A stretch of 19,534 bases of DNA from positions 1 through 19,534 of the forward strand of contig NZ_DATBTY010000048.1 of the NCBI RefSeq assembly GCF_036516575.1, given 5' to 3'. The notes under the pieces are model-generated. The model was not told where the DNA came from, did not search any database, and saw only the letters and a program-made list of their open reading frames with translations. Source of the DNA: Cerasibacillus sp036516575. Lineage in GTDB: Bacteria; Bacillota; Bacilli; Bacillales; Amphibacillaceae. The stretch's first letter is position 1, and each line of letters begins with the position of its first letter. Below, piece by piece: positions 8,074 to 15,925 of this stretch. A program made the translations under genes and the position numbers.

Positions 8074-9560
8074 CAATAACCTCCTGTTGCCGCTTTCATA
8101 ATGACTTCTTGATCGGCGTCTCTAATATTTAAATCTGCTGTAATTTCTCCTTCACACATCACTAAAATTCGATCTGATACTCCTAATACTTCTGGAAGCT
8201 CTGAAGAAATAATAATTACACCAGCACCATTTTCAACTAAATAATTCATTAAATTATACACTTCTACTTTGGCTCCTACATCGATACCACGAGTTGGTTC
8301 ATCAAAGATAAACAATTTCGCATCTGTATTTAACCACTTTGCAATTACAACTTTTTGCTGATTTCCACCACTCAAATTACGAGCCATTAATTTCACATTG
8401 TTCGGTCGAATTTCTAATTCTTTCACATACTTAGTAGATATATCATGTTGTCTTTTCGGATTAATTAACCCTTTATTTTTAACTTTATCTAAATTCGCAA
8501 TCGTTTTATTGAATACTAAATCTTGATCTAGAAATAAGCCTTCCTCTTTTCGATCTTCTGTAATAAAAGCAATACCTGCACGTATTGCATCAATTGGTGT
8601 TTGAATTTTAATTTCTTGTCCATCTAATATGATTTTCCCGCTATGTTTTGTATCAGCTCCAAAAATCGCACGCACAATCTCTGTTCTCCCTGCCCCTACC
8701 AGTCCAGCAATTCCTAATATTTCTCCTCGATATGCTGTAAAGTCAATAACTGGAGACTTCTCATTTAACTGAAGATTTTGCACCTCTAATATTGCATCGC
8801 CTTTTTCAAATTGAACTTTTGGGAATTTATTATCGAGGGATCTTCCTACCATAAGCGCGATCATTTCATCAATGGATGTTTCTTTTGTTTTAACGGTTTT
8901 AATTTTCTCGCCATCTCGGAGGACGGTAATCCGATCGCTAATTCGTTTAATTTCTTCTAGGCGATGAGAAATGTAAATAAAAGACATTCCTTCTTTTTGC
9001 AAATTACTAATTGTTTTCAACAATTGTTCCGCTTCCCGTTCACTTAAACTTGAAGTTGGTTCGTCCATAATGAGAAGATCTACATTCATCGAAAGCGCTT
9101 TCGCAATTTCAACGAGTTGTTGCTGACCAACCCCCAAACTTCCTACTAATTCATCCGGGCTAACTACTACTCCCAAGCGTTCTAATAATTTTCGAGATTG
9201 CTTTCTCATCTCCGAACGATCAAGTAAAGAAAGTGATCCTCCCTTTTTAATCTCATGTCCTAAAAAAATATTTTCCATAACTGATAATTCAGGTACTAAA
9301 TTCAACTCTTGATAAATGGTACCGATTCCTACGTCAATAGCATCTTGTGGCTTTGATACTTCTAGCGTTTCACCTTTCCAAACCACTCTCCCTACATCTT
9401 TCGTATAGGCCCCTGTTAATATTTTAATAATGGTTGATTTTCCCGCTCCATTTTCTCCTAATAAAACATGAACTTCTCCTGCTTCTACATCTAAACTAAT
9501 ATCTTTTAATACTTGAACACCAGAGAATGATTTACTGATATTTTCCATTTGTAAAATCAT
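8073..9560 (-). CDS. Sugar ABC transporter ATP-binding protein (RbsA type, two nucleotide-binding domains)
   Basis: 495 residues with two ABC cassettes in tandem. The first cassette has Walker A GENGAGKST at 35-43, a signature region LGVGQQQLVEIAKAL and Walker B LLIMDEPTSSL. The second has the degenerate Walker A GLVGAGRTE usual in this family, a canonical LSGGNQQKVVIAKWL signature and FIFDEPTRGID. This is the normal RbsA/MglA/XylG architecture and length. It powers import of a sugar or inositol. Its ATG overlaps the stop of the preceding unknown gene by four bases, so the two are probably translationally coupled. The ribosome binding site (GGGAG, nine bases upstream) is weaker than for its neighbours. 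A perfect 14-base palindrome lies inside the first signature region (see 9090-9103). Confidence 0.95.
   Translation of the reverse strand: MILQMENISKSFSGVQVLKDISLDVEAGEVHVLLGENGAGKSTIIKILTGAYTKDVGRVVWKGETLEVSKPQDAIDVGIGTIYQELNLVPELSVMENIFLGHEIKKGGSLSLLDRSEMRKQSRKLLERLGVVVSPDELVGSLGVGQQQLVEIAKALSMNVDLLIMDEPTSSLSEREAEQLLKTISNLQKEGMSFIYISHRLEEIKRISDRITVLRDGEKIKTVKTKETSIDEMIALMVGRSLDNKFPKVQFEKGDAILEVQNLQLNEKSPVIDFTAYRGEILGIAGLVGAGRTEIVRAIFGADTKHSGKIILDGQEIKIQTPIDAIRAGIAFITEDRKEEGLFLDQDLVFNKTIANLDKVKNKGLINPKRQHDISTKYVKELEIRPNNVKLMARNLSGGNQQKVVIAKWLNTDAKLFIFDEPTRGIDVGAKVEVYNLMNYLVENGAGVIIISSELPEVLGVSDRILVMCEGEITADLNIRDADQEVIMKAATGGY
9090..9103. promoter_or_regulatory. Intragenic AAGCGCTT palindrome in the ABC ATPase gene
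   Basis: CGAAAGCGCTTTCG is a perfect 14-base palindrome containing the same AAGCGCTT core as the intergenic operators. It encodes part of the conserved AKALS segment after the first ABC signature, so codon constraint could produce it by chance. It could equally be a roadblock site for the LacI-family repressor or CcpA. Confidence 0.3.
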
Positions 9561-10243
9561 ATGTGGAGGCTCCCTTCTCTTATGCAGTATAGATTTTGTA
9601 CATTACTAATGGTTAACCATTCAGCTACTTCTTTTTCGCTACAATATTCTTCAAAAATATAATATATATATGGATTGAAATTTGATAACACTTTCAAGTT
9701 CTCTATATTTAAATTTCGAAGTACTACAACGATCTCATTTGCGCAGTAAGGCAGTAAATCTTTCAATAAAATAATTTGTTCTTTTTGTAAACAGTATGAG
9801 TCCGTTCTCATACATAACTGAAAATATACGTTTTCCTGATGGTAAATTAATCTCTTCATTTCGAGGATAGAGTGATTCATTTCAACATGAAGGGTTATTC
9901 TTTTTTTATAAAGAAATTCCGCAAATTGATGGATCATCGAAATATGGTCTTCCGTCAGTATCAAATCTTCGTGTATTTGAAGTAAGACATCATGGCAATT
10001 GCACGATTCTAGTTTACGCACTAATTGTTCTCTAAAAAATTCATTAGATACTTTAGTATCAATCAAAGAAGTGAGAGGTAGTGAGATTGTATGGACAGAA
10101 AGTTCTTCCCGCTGAATGTGATCCATAATTTTTTTATCTGCGTTATATGGGAGGCATATTGTCGTAAGATGTTTTAGTTCATCATTCTGTTGGAAGATTG
10201 ATTTCATTTGTTGATAAATCGTATAAGTGACACATAATTTCAT
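9557..10243 (-). CDS. Protein of unknown function, possibly a divergent sugar-isomerase-like TIM barrel
   Basis: 228 residues from the ATG at 10243. The frame opens at a GTG nine bases earlier, but AGGAG lies eight bases before the ATG. I do not recognise a named family. The sequence alternates predicted strands and helices in a TIM-barrel rhythm: LCVTYTIY, LTTICLPYN, VHTISLP, DVLLQIHED, ITLHVEMNH, VYFQLCM, EIVVVLRN, YIYYIFEEY. Glu residues end two of the strands (HVE, IFEE), as in AP endonuclease 2-type sugar isomerases, but the family's EP.N, D..H and HLKD motifs are absent. It is unusually rich in Cys (about eight) and His and more AT-rich than its neighbours. It has no signal peptide or membrane helix. 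It starts 18 bases after a dehydrogenase gene and overlaps the ABC ATPase by four bases, so it is firmly inside the operon and probably expressed with the importer. Confidence 0.75.
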   Translation of the reverse strand: MKLCVTYTIYQQMKSIFQQNDELKHLTTICLPYNADKKIMDHIQREELSVHTISLPLTSLIDTKVSNEFFREQLVRKLESCNCHDVLLQIHEDLILTEDHISMIHQFAEFLYKKRITLHVEMNHSILEMKRLIYHQENVYFQLCMRTDSYCLQKEQIILLKDLLPYCANEIVVVLRNLNIENLKVLSNFNPYIYYIFEEYCSEKEVAEWLTISNVQNLYCIREGSLHI

Positions 10244-10260
10244 CCCTCTCACTCCTTTAA

Positions 10261-11268
10261 TTATAGTTGAATACGACGCTGCTCTTTAAATGACGCAGTT
10301 GCTGCTTCAGCAATTTGAAGTGCTTTTTTCCCGTCATAGACGTCGCATTTCACTGGACTACCTTGCAATAAACTATCGATAAATTGTTGCATCTCAATTT
10401 CATAAGCATGTTGGAACTTCGTTGGGAAATCTTGAATGAGATCATAACTTGTCGTATTATTTTTGAAAATGGTCACATCATGCTGACGCATCGAACCTAC
10501 TTGGAGCACTCCTTCTGTACCTACAATTTCAGCACGAATATCGTAGCCATAAGGAGCAATTCGCATCGTTTCGACTTCACCTGCTGCCCCACTTGCGAAT
10601 GTTAGTGATGTCAAACCTTGATCAACGTCTCCGTGCTTTTGCATGAATTGATTCGACTCGAGCAAAATATTTCCTGTTGCTTGTACACTTGTCACATCTT
10701 CATTCATTAAAAAGCGCGCAATATCATAATCATGAATCGCTACATCTAAAAAGATGCCGCCACTCGTTGCAATAAAGGCTTCATGTGGTACATTGCCGTC
10801 TCGACTGACAGCCTTAAAATATAAAGGTTGACCGATATCTCCTTGCGCAATTCTTCTCTGTGCTTCCGCATAAGCTGGATCAAAACGTCTCATAAATCCA
10901 ACTTGGCATAAGACATTTGCTTCTTCTACTGCTGCGATTACACGATCCGCTTCAGCAACTGTTTGGGTAATCGGTTTTTCAACGAAAATATGTTTACCAC
11001 TTCTCGCTGCTTGTTCTAACATTTCTCCATGAGTACTCGTCGGTGTCACAATGATCACCGCATCAATGTCATCATCTTCAAATGCTTCTTTTGGGTCTGT
11101 TCCGTACGCATCCACTTGTAAAAGTCGTGCTACTTCTGCTGCACGCTCTTCAATCGGATCAATCACCTTTGTTAAAACGGCTCCTCGAATTTTACTCGCT
11201 ACATTTTCAGCGTGCCAATATCCGAGACGTCCTAGTCCTAATACTGCACAGCGAATGGCTTTTGTCAT
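10261..11268 (-). CDS. Inositol 2-dehydrogenase-like oxidoreductase (Gfo/Idh/MocA family, second iolG-like copy)
   Basis: 335 residues. The Rossmann motif GLGRLG is at 11-16, EKP with Lys98 follows HIFV, and the catalytic pair is Asp175-x3-His179 in DVAIHDYD. MRRFDPAY near 126-133 and GYDIRAEIVGTEG in the C-terminal domain are typical of iolG proteins. It should oxidise an inositol isomer (myo-, scyllo- or D-chiro-) to the corresponding inosose with NAD in the cytoplasm. It follows iolE by 18 bases and precedes the unknown gene by 17, so it is within the main transcript. GAGG lies eight bases before the ATG. It is closer in sequence to the iolG-like gene at 14915-15925 than to the one at 2210-3214, which suggests paralogues with different stereochemistry. 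Confidence 0.88.
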   Translation of the reverse strand: MTKAIRCAVLGLGRLGYWHAENVASKIRGAVLTKVIDPIEERAAEVARLLQVDAYGTDPKEAFEDDDIDAVIIVTPTSTHGEMLEQAARSGKHIFVEKPITQTVAEADRVIAAVEEANVLCQVGFMRRFDPAYAEAQRRIAQGDIGQPLYFKAVSRDGNVPHEAFIATSGGIFLDVAIHDYDIARFLMNEDVTSVQATGNILLESNQFMQKHGDVDQGLTSLTFASGAAGEVETMRIAPYGYDIRAEIVGTEGVLQVGSMRQHDVTIFKNNTTSYDLIQDFPTKFQHAYEIEMQQFIDSLLQGSPVKCDVYDGKKALQIAEAATASFKEQRRIQL

Positions 11269-11286
11269 TGTTCGTTCCTCGCTCTC

Positions 11287-12204
11287 TTACTTTTTTTCAT
11301 TTTCAATTTTCGTTACAATTGAAGCTAAATAATCCAATGCTTTTTGTGCAAACTCATAAGGTGGATAGATTTTGGGATCTTGTTCTCCTTCGATCAACGC
11401 CCAATCTTCATATTCTTGCTCGAATAAATAACGGAAAATCGGTTCAAAATCTAGCACGCCACTTCCAGGTACTGTAAAAATACCTTCCCGTAAAGATTGA
11501 CGAATCGGGTAGTGTTGCTCACGGGAAGCATTTAAAACCTCTTGTCTCACATCTTTTAAATGAATATATCCAATTCTGTTGTAATGCTTTGTTAATAACT
11601 CCATAGGATCATTCCCACCGTAATAGCCATGTCCTGAATCATAAAGTAAATATACATAACGAGGATCTGTCATATCCATCAACTTATCAATTTCTTCCGG
11701 TTTTTCTACGACTGTACCGGCATGATGGTGGTAAACGAGCTTCATGCCCGCTTCATGCGCTAACTTTCCGGCCGCGTTCAATCCTTCTGCCAATGCTTCC
11801 CATTGCTCTTCTGTCAAAGGTCGAACGTGACGGGCATCTTCTGGCATGCTTGGATCTTGATTTAAAATAGAATTTCCCGCCTCTGCTGTGCTAATTACTT
11901 TACAACCGAAAGGCTTTAAAAAGTTGATATGTTCTTGGTAAGATTGCAGTTGCTCTTCATGACGACTACGATCTGAGAAAAATACTGACTTCCACTGTGT
12001 CGTTAATTGAAGACCATGTCGATCAAGCGCTGCTTTTAACTCAACTGGATTTTTCGGAAATTTACGGCTTACTTCTGTTCCTTTGAACCCTAGTTTTTGA
12101 ATTTGTTGCATCACTTCTTCCCCTGTATAGTGATCACCATGCTCTAAAACATCTTCACCTACCCAGTTGATAGGGTGAATACCTAATGAAAAAGGTAACT
12201 TCAT
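11287..12204 (-). CDS. iolE: Inosose dehydratase
   Basis: 305 residues, close to the length of Bacillus IolE (about 297). It matches IolE along its length: an N-terminal strand with GIHPINW, GFKGTEV (39-45), then YHHH at 158-161 followed by GTVVEKPEEIDKLM, LLYDSGH (187-192), HLKDVRQE (215-222), the FTVPGSG.LDF segment and EGEQDP near the C-terminus. The His/Asp/Glu residues in these motifs hold the divalent metal. The enzyme removes water from scyllo-inosose to give the cyclohexane trione substrate of IolD. The gene sits between iolB and an iolG-like gene, with AGAGGTG before the ATG. The match is better to IolE than to IolI or IolH because of the YHHH..GT and FTVPG motifs. Confidence 0.92.
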   Translation of the reverse strand: MKLPFSLGIHPINWVGEDVLEHGDHYTGEEVMQQIQKLGFKGTEVSRKFPKNPVELKAALDRHGLQLTTQWKSVFFSDRSRHEEQLQSYQEHINFLKPFGCKVISTAEAGNSILNQDPSMPEDARHVRPLTEEQWEALAEGLNAAGKLAHEAGMKLVYHHHAGTVVEKPEEIDKLMDMTDPRYVYLLYDSGHGYYGGNDPMELLTKHYNRIGYIHLKDVRQEVLNASREQHYPIRQSLREGIFTVPGSGVLDFEPIFRYLFEQEYEDWALIEGEQDPKIYPPYEFAQKALDYLASIVTKIENEKK

Positions 12205-12217
12205 TTCAACACCTCTT

Positions 12218-13027
12218 TTATTGTTTTGTTAACCAGTCATGATCTGGATCATTTGTAAATTTCCAAGAGCGAATCGGACCTGCCATTACATTTAAATAAT
12301 AAAGTTCATATCCAGGTGGTGTTGCACAAGGATGATGTCCTTTCGGTACGAGCACCGCATCTCCATCATTGACAACAATTGTTTCATTTAAAGAGCGGTC
12401 ATCCGTATAAACTCGCTGAATCGCAAATCCTCCTTCACTCGGATTAATTTTGTGATAGTATGTTTCTTCTAAATACGTTTCATTTGGAAAATCATCCGTA
12501 TCATGTTTATGAGGTGGATAACTAGACCAATTACCTTCTGGTGTATACACTTCGAAAATAAATAAACTGTCCGCATCTGCCGTTTCTGGAAGTACGCTAT
12601 GAATCGTTCGAGACATATTTCCACTGCCACGTTGTGCAACATCGACATCTTCTGGTGAAATGAGGCGAGCTTTAAATGAACCTTTTCCAGGTGCTGTACA
12701 AATCGCCACTTCAACTTCTGTTAATGCTTCTAGTTCTACAAAATCATCATTCGGTGCATATACGGAATAAGATGGTGTTTTTTCAAATACAGACATTCGT
12801 TTCCCAATATCATTCCAATGATTTTCTTTTGTTTTTACATTGGCTTTTCCGCTTAATAATAATGCAATCATTTCGCGGTCTCCTGTTTCGACTTTATACA
12901 GATCACCTTTTTCAAGACGAACAATATCCATTCCAACATAATCCCAATTAGCGGATTCTGGGGTGATTGAAATTAATTTTTTATCGTTCACTTTCGGATC
13001 TTGTGGTTTTAATTGTAATTTTGACAA
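12218..13027 (-). CDS. iolB: 5-deoxy-glucuronate isomerase
   Basis: 269 residues, near the usual 271. It is a bicupin protein of the KduI/IolB family that converts 5-deoxy-D-glucuronate to 2-deoxy-5-keto-D-gluconate. Diagnostic segments are WSSYPPHKHDTDD (metal-binding histidines), LEETYYHKI, GFAIQRVYTDD, and VLVPKGHHPCATPPGYELYYLNVMAGP near the C-terminus. The start codon is TTG at 13027; AGGAGG stands eight bases upstream and no other in-frame start precedes the conserved region, so the TTG is well supported. It lies 22 bases downstream of iolD and 13 bases upstream of iolE, the order D-B-E, all in one transcript. Confidence 0.96.
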   Translation of the reverse strand: MSKLQLKPQDPKVNDKKLISITPESANWDYVGMDIVRLEKGDLYKVETGDREMIALLLSGKANVKTKENHWNDIGKRMSVFEKTPSYSVYAPNDDFVELEALTEVEVAICTAPGKGSFKARLISPEDVDVAQRGSGNMSRTIHSVLPETADADSLFIFEVYTPEGNWSSYPPHKHDTDDFPNETYLEETYYHKINPSEGGFAIQRVYTDDRSLNETIVVNDGDAVLVPKGHHPCATPPGYELYYLNVMAGPIRSWKFTNDPDHDWLTKQ

Positions 13028-13049
13028 TGTAAATTCCTCCTAATTTTTG

Positions 13050-14918
13050 TTAATATTGTCGTGCTTTTTCAGCTGTAGCTTTCATTTGTGCATGAGCTTT
13101 CAACACTTTTTCAGACTTTGAAACTTCGGCTACTCCTAATCTCCACCATGATTCTGTACCGACCGTACATGTACCTGGTAACACTTTTATATCAATCAAA
13201 GTCGTCACGGTTTCTTCTTTTGCTTTCGCTAAAGCAATTTGTAACTCTTCTAGTGAGCGTACGGTGTATCCTTTCGCTCCAAGACTACGTGCATTTTGAG
13301 CAAAATCAATTTCTAAAAACTCTCCTGATAAGCGATTATCATGTTCAGAACGATATCGGAATTCATTGCCGAAACCATCACTACCTTGACCTACTTGCAA
13401 GTTATGAATACACTGAAAACCATTATTATCCAAAAGTAAAACCGTCATTTTTTTATTTTCTTGAATACTTGTTACGATTTCCGTGTGGAGCATTAAATAG
13501 CTACCATCTCCGACGAAAGAATAGACTTCCCCTTCATCTTCAATCGCCATCTTCACACCGAGTGCTCCTGCTACTTCATAACCCATACAAGAGAAGCCAT
13601 ATTCCATATGATATGTTTTAGGTTGAGTTGATCGCCATAAGCGGTGTAAATCTCCTGGCATACTGCCTGCTGCACAGACGATTACATCTTCAGGCTGTAC
13701 AAATTTATTAATTTCACCGATGACGCGCGTTTGAGATAAACCGCCACTCACCTCTTGTGAATAATACTCATCTACAATTGCATCCCATTCTGCTTTCATT
13801 TTCGTTAAGCGCTCTGTTTCATGAGATGAATGATAATTTAGTTTTGACAATTCTTCCGTTAGTTGTTGCAACGTCACTTTCGCATCTCCTACAAGCTGGG
13901 TAGCATCCATTTTCACCGTGTCATAATTATTAATATTAATGCTTAAAAATTCCACATTCGGATGACTGAAAGCTACTTTCGAAGATGTTGTAAAGTCTGT
14001 TAATCTCGTGCCAACGCCGATTACGAGATCCGCTTCACGCGCTAAAATATTTGCCGCTTTCGATCCTGTTGAACCGATACTCCCCATGTACATCGCGTCA
14101 TCCCAAGGGAGCGCACTTTTTCCAGCTTGCGTTTCTCCTACAGGAATCGTAAATGCATGTGCGAAAGATTGCAGCTCTTGCTGTGCATCAGCATAATGAA
14201 CGCCACCACCTGCTACAATAACTGGATTTTTTTTCGTACGAATTAAGTCAATCGCTCTTTGTAATGCGTCTTGATTCGGAGCTTGACGGTCTAAATAGTG
14301 GACACGCTTTGAGAAAAATTCCACTGGATAATCATAAGCTTCTGCTTGCACATCTTGTGGTAGAGCTATCGTGACTGCTCCTGTGTCGACAGGGTCTGTC
14401 AACACTCGCATCGCATGAATCATCGCCGTCATTAATTGTTCAGGACGAACGATACGATCCCAATATTTACTTACTGGTTTAAATGCATCAGATGCTGACA
14501 TCGTATAGTCTGTCGGGTCTTCAATTTGTTGAAGGACAGGATCTGGTTGGCGTGACGCAAAATTATCTCCTGGGAGAAGTAATACCGGAATGCGGTTCAC
14601 CGTTGCAGTTCCTGCAGCTGTCACCATATTTAAAGCGCCTGGACCAATCGATGTTGTGCAACCATAAATTTGAAGGCGATTTTTTTGCTTCGCATAAGCT
14701 GCTGCTGTATGCACCATTCCTTGTTCATTTTTCCCTTGAATGTACGTAATTTCCCCGTCATGATTTTCCAATGCTTCGCCCATTCCAGTAACATTCCCAT
14801 GACCAAAAATCCCGAAAATTCCTTTAACAAACTTATGCTCTACTCCATCATGTTGAACATATTGATTGTCCAAAAACTTCACTAATGCTTGTGCCATCGT
14901 TAAACGAATTGTACTCAT
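13050..14918 (-). CDS. iolD: 3D-(3,5/4)-trihydroxycyclohexane-1,2-dione hydrolase (thiamine diphosphate enzyme)
   Basis: 622 residues (Bacillus IolD is about 637). It hydrolyses the cyclic dione from IolE to 5-deoxy-glucuronate, opening the inositol ring. The N-terminal domain has FGHGNVTGMGEAL and Glu65 in KNEQGMVHTAAAYA, the residue expected to activate thiamine diphosphate. The C-terminal domain has GDGSYLMLHTEI starting at 470 and NNG at 498-500, the Mg-thiamine diphosphate signature. GYEVAGALG and FGNEFRYR also fit IolD rather than acetolactate synthase. Its ATG overlaps the stop of the iolG-like gene upstream by four bases, with AGGGA as ribosome binding site, so the two are coupled. 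This is the most diagnostic gene for inositol catabolism in the window. Confidence 0.97.
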   Translation of the reverse strand: MSTIRLTMAQALVKFLDNQYVQHDGVEHKFVKGIFGIFGHGNVTGMGEALENHDGEITYIQGKNEQGMVHTAAAYAKQKNRLQIYGCTTSIGPGALNMVTAAGTATVNRIPVLLLPGDNFASRQPDPVLQQIEDPTDYTMSASDAFKPVSKYWDRIVRPEQLMTAMIHAMRVLTDPVDTGAVTIALPQDVQAEAYDYPVEFFSKRVHYLDRQAPNQDALQRAIDLIRTKKNPVIVAGGGVHYADAQQELQSFAHAFTIPVGETQAGKSALPWDDAMYMGSIGSTGSKAANILAREADLVIGVGTRLTDFTTSSKVAFSHPNVEFLSININNYDTVKMDATQLVGDAKVTLQQLTEELSKLNYHSSHETERLTKMKAEWDAIVDEYYSQEVSGGLSQTRVIGEINKFVQPEDVIVCAAGSMPGDLHRLWRSTQPKTYHMEYGFSCMGYEVAGALGVKMAIEDEGEVYSFVGDGSYLMLHTEIVTSIQENKKMTVLLLDNNGFQCIHNLQVGQGSDGFGNEFRYRSEHDNRLSGEFLEIDFAQNARSLGAKGYTVRSLEELQIALAKAKEETVTTLIDIKVLPGTCTVGTESWWRLGVAEVSKSEKVLKAHAQMKATAEKARQY

Positions 14919-15925
14919 TCTACATTCCCTACTTTCATCATTTGTTTATTAGTAAAAGAGGCTGTTGCTGCTTCTGCAATTTTCGATGCGATGAGTGCAT
15001 CTCTCGCAGTAACAAGCGATGAACCTCCCTTTACAACCGTATCGATAAATGCTTTCATTTCATTAAAGAAAGCGTTTTCAAACTTACTTGGAAAATCTAA
15101 AATATTATCTGTTGTAGCACTCCCTGATGAGAGTGTCACGATATTCGATCGTTGGATTGAACTAATTTGTAACATTCCTTCTGTTCCTAATACTTCAGCA
15201 CGGATGTCATAGCCGAAAGATGAATTTCGACTGCCTTCGACAATGCCGAGTGCACCATTCGAAAATTCTAATTTTGTAATTGCTTGATCAACATCGTTAT
15301 ACTTATCCATAAACGGATGATTAAGCGCTTTACCAAAGCTGTGAACTGTTTCAATTTCCGCTCCCATTAAGTAACGGGCGATATCATAATCGTGAATACA
15401 TAAATCAACAAAGATTCCGCCACTTGTAGCAATGTACTCTTCCGGTGGTGAACCTGGATCCCGGCTTATACCCGAGAAGTACAGGGGCTCTCCGATATCT
15501 CCACGCCGGATTTTTGCTGCCGCTACTCTATATGCTTCATCAAACCGGCGATTAAAGCCAACTTGCAATACTTTATTGTAACCATTGAATAAAGGCATCA
15601 GTTCCTCCGCCTCTTTTACTGTACTTGTCATCGGCTTATCCACAAATATATGTTTCTTATACTGAATGGCTTTTTTAATCAGTTCTGCATGACTAGGGGT
15701 TGGACTTGCGATTATAATCGCATCTATTTGTTGATCTTCTAACACTGTTTGAATATTTGTTGTCCAATTTTGAATACCTAATTGACCCGCAGCGCGCTTG
15801 CCAGACTCTTCACGTGTCGTTACAATCGTTTTGAGTCGGGCATTTGGAATGAAGTTTGCGATATTTTGTGCATGAATCATTCCTAATCGCCCCGCTCCAA
15901 CTACTGCACATTGTACAATCGACAT
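14915..15925 (-). CDS. iolG: Inositol 2-dehydrogenase-like oxidoreductase (Gfo/Idh/MocA family, first iolG-like copy)
   Basis: 336 residues. GAGRLG at 10-15 binds NAD. Lys97 lies in VDKP (the usual EKP with Asp for Glu), and Asp174-x3-His178 lies in DLCIHDYD. Lys97 has the same number as the catalytic lysine I recall for Bacillus subtilis IolG. FNRRFDEAYR, SRDPGSPPEEY and GYDIRAEVLGTEG are typical iolG segments. It begins inositol breakdown by oxidising the ring to inosose. Its ATG lies 25 bases inside the end of the PfkA-family gene, with AAGGAG ten bases upstream, and its stop overlaps the iolD start. It contains two internal palindromic cre/operator-like sites. Being first of the iol enzymes and coupled to iolD, it is the best candidate for the main inositol dehydrogenase. 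Confidence 0.9.
   Translation of the reverse strand: MSIVQCAVVGAGRLGMIHAQNIANFIPNARLKTIVTTREESGKRAAGQLGIQNWTTNIQTVLEDQQIDAIIIASPTPSHAELIKKAIQYKKHIFVDKPMTSTVKEAEELMPLFNGYNKVLQVGFNRRFDEAYRVAAAKIRRGDIGEPLYFSGISRDPGSPPEEYIATSGGIFVDLCIHDYDIARYLMGAEIETVHSFGKALNHPFMDKYNDVDQAITKLEFSNGALGIVEGSRNSSFGYDIRAEVLGTEGMLQISSIQRSNIVTLSSGSATTDNILDFPSKFENAFFNEMKAFIDTVVKGGSSLVTARDALIASKIAEAATASFTNKQMMKVGNVE
15067..15080 (-). promoter_or_regulatory. Intragenic cre-like site in iolG
   Basis: On the minus strand the site reads TGAAAACGCTTTCT, matching the CcpA cre pattern TGNAANCGNTNNCA at all fixed positions except the last. The iol operon of B. subtilis is known to contain a functional cre inside a structural gene (iolB), so an internal roadblock site here is plausible. 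Coding constraint on FENAFF cannot be excluded. Confidence 0.4.
15320..15333. promoter_or_regulatory. Intragenic AAGCGCTT operator-like site in iolG
   Basis: The plus strand reads ATTAAGCGCTTTAC, identical to the operator before the PfkA-family gene at 12 of 14 positions. It encodes GKAL in the iolG protein. It may be a second roadblock site for the LacI-family repressor or a chance match. Confidence 0.35.

Noticed and set aside
7661..8101. A 146-codon plus-strand open frame opposite the permease gene
   Set aside because: Antisense to a clear membrane protein gene; composition is that of a reversed permease and no independent support exists.
11082..11477. A 131-codon plus-strand open frame opposite iolG/iolE
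   Set aside because: It spans the junction of two real genes on the other strand and shows no recognisable domain.
13088..13621. A 177-codon plus-strand open frame opposite iolD
   Set aside because: It is the antisense shadow of a well-conserved gene, has a low-complexity Leu/Ser/His-rich translation and no ribosome binding site that stands out.
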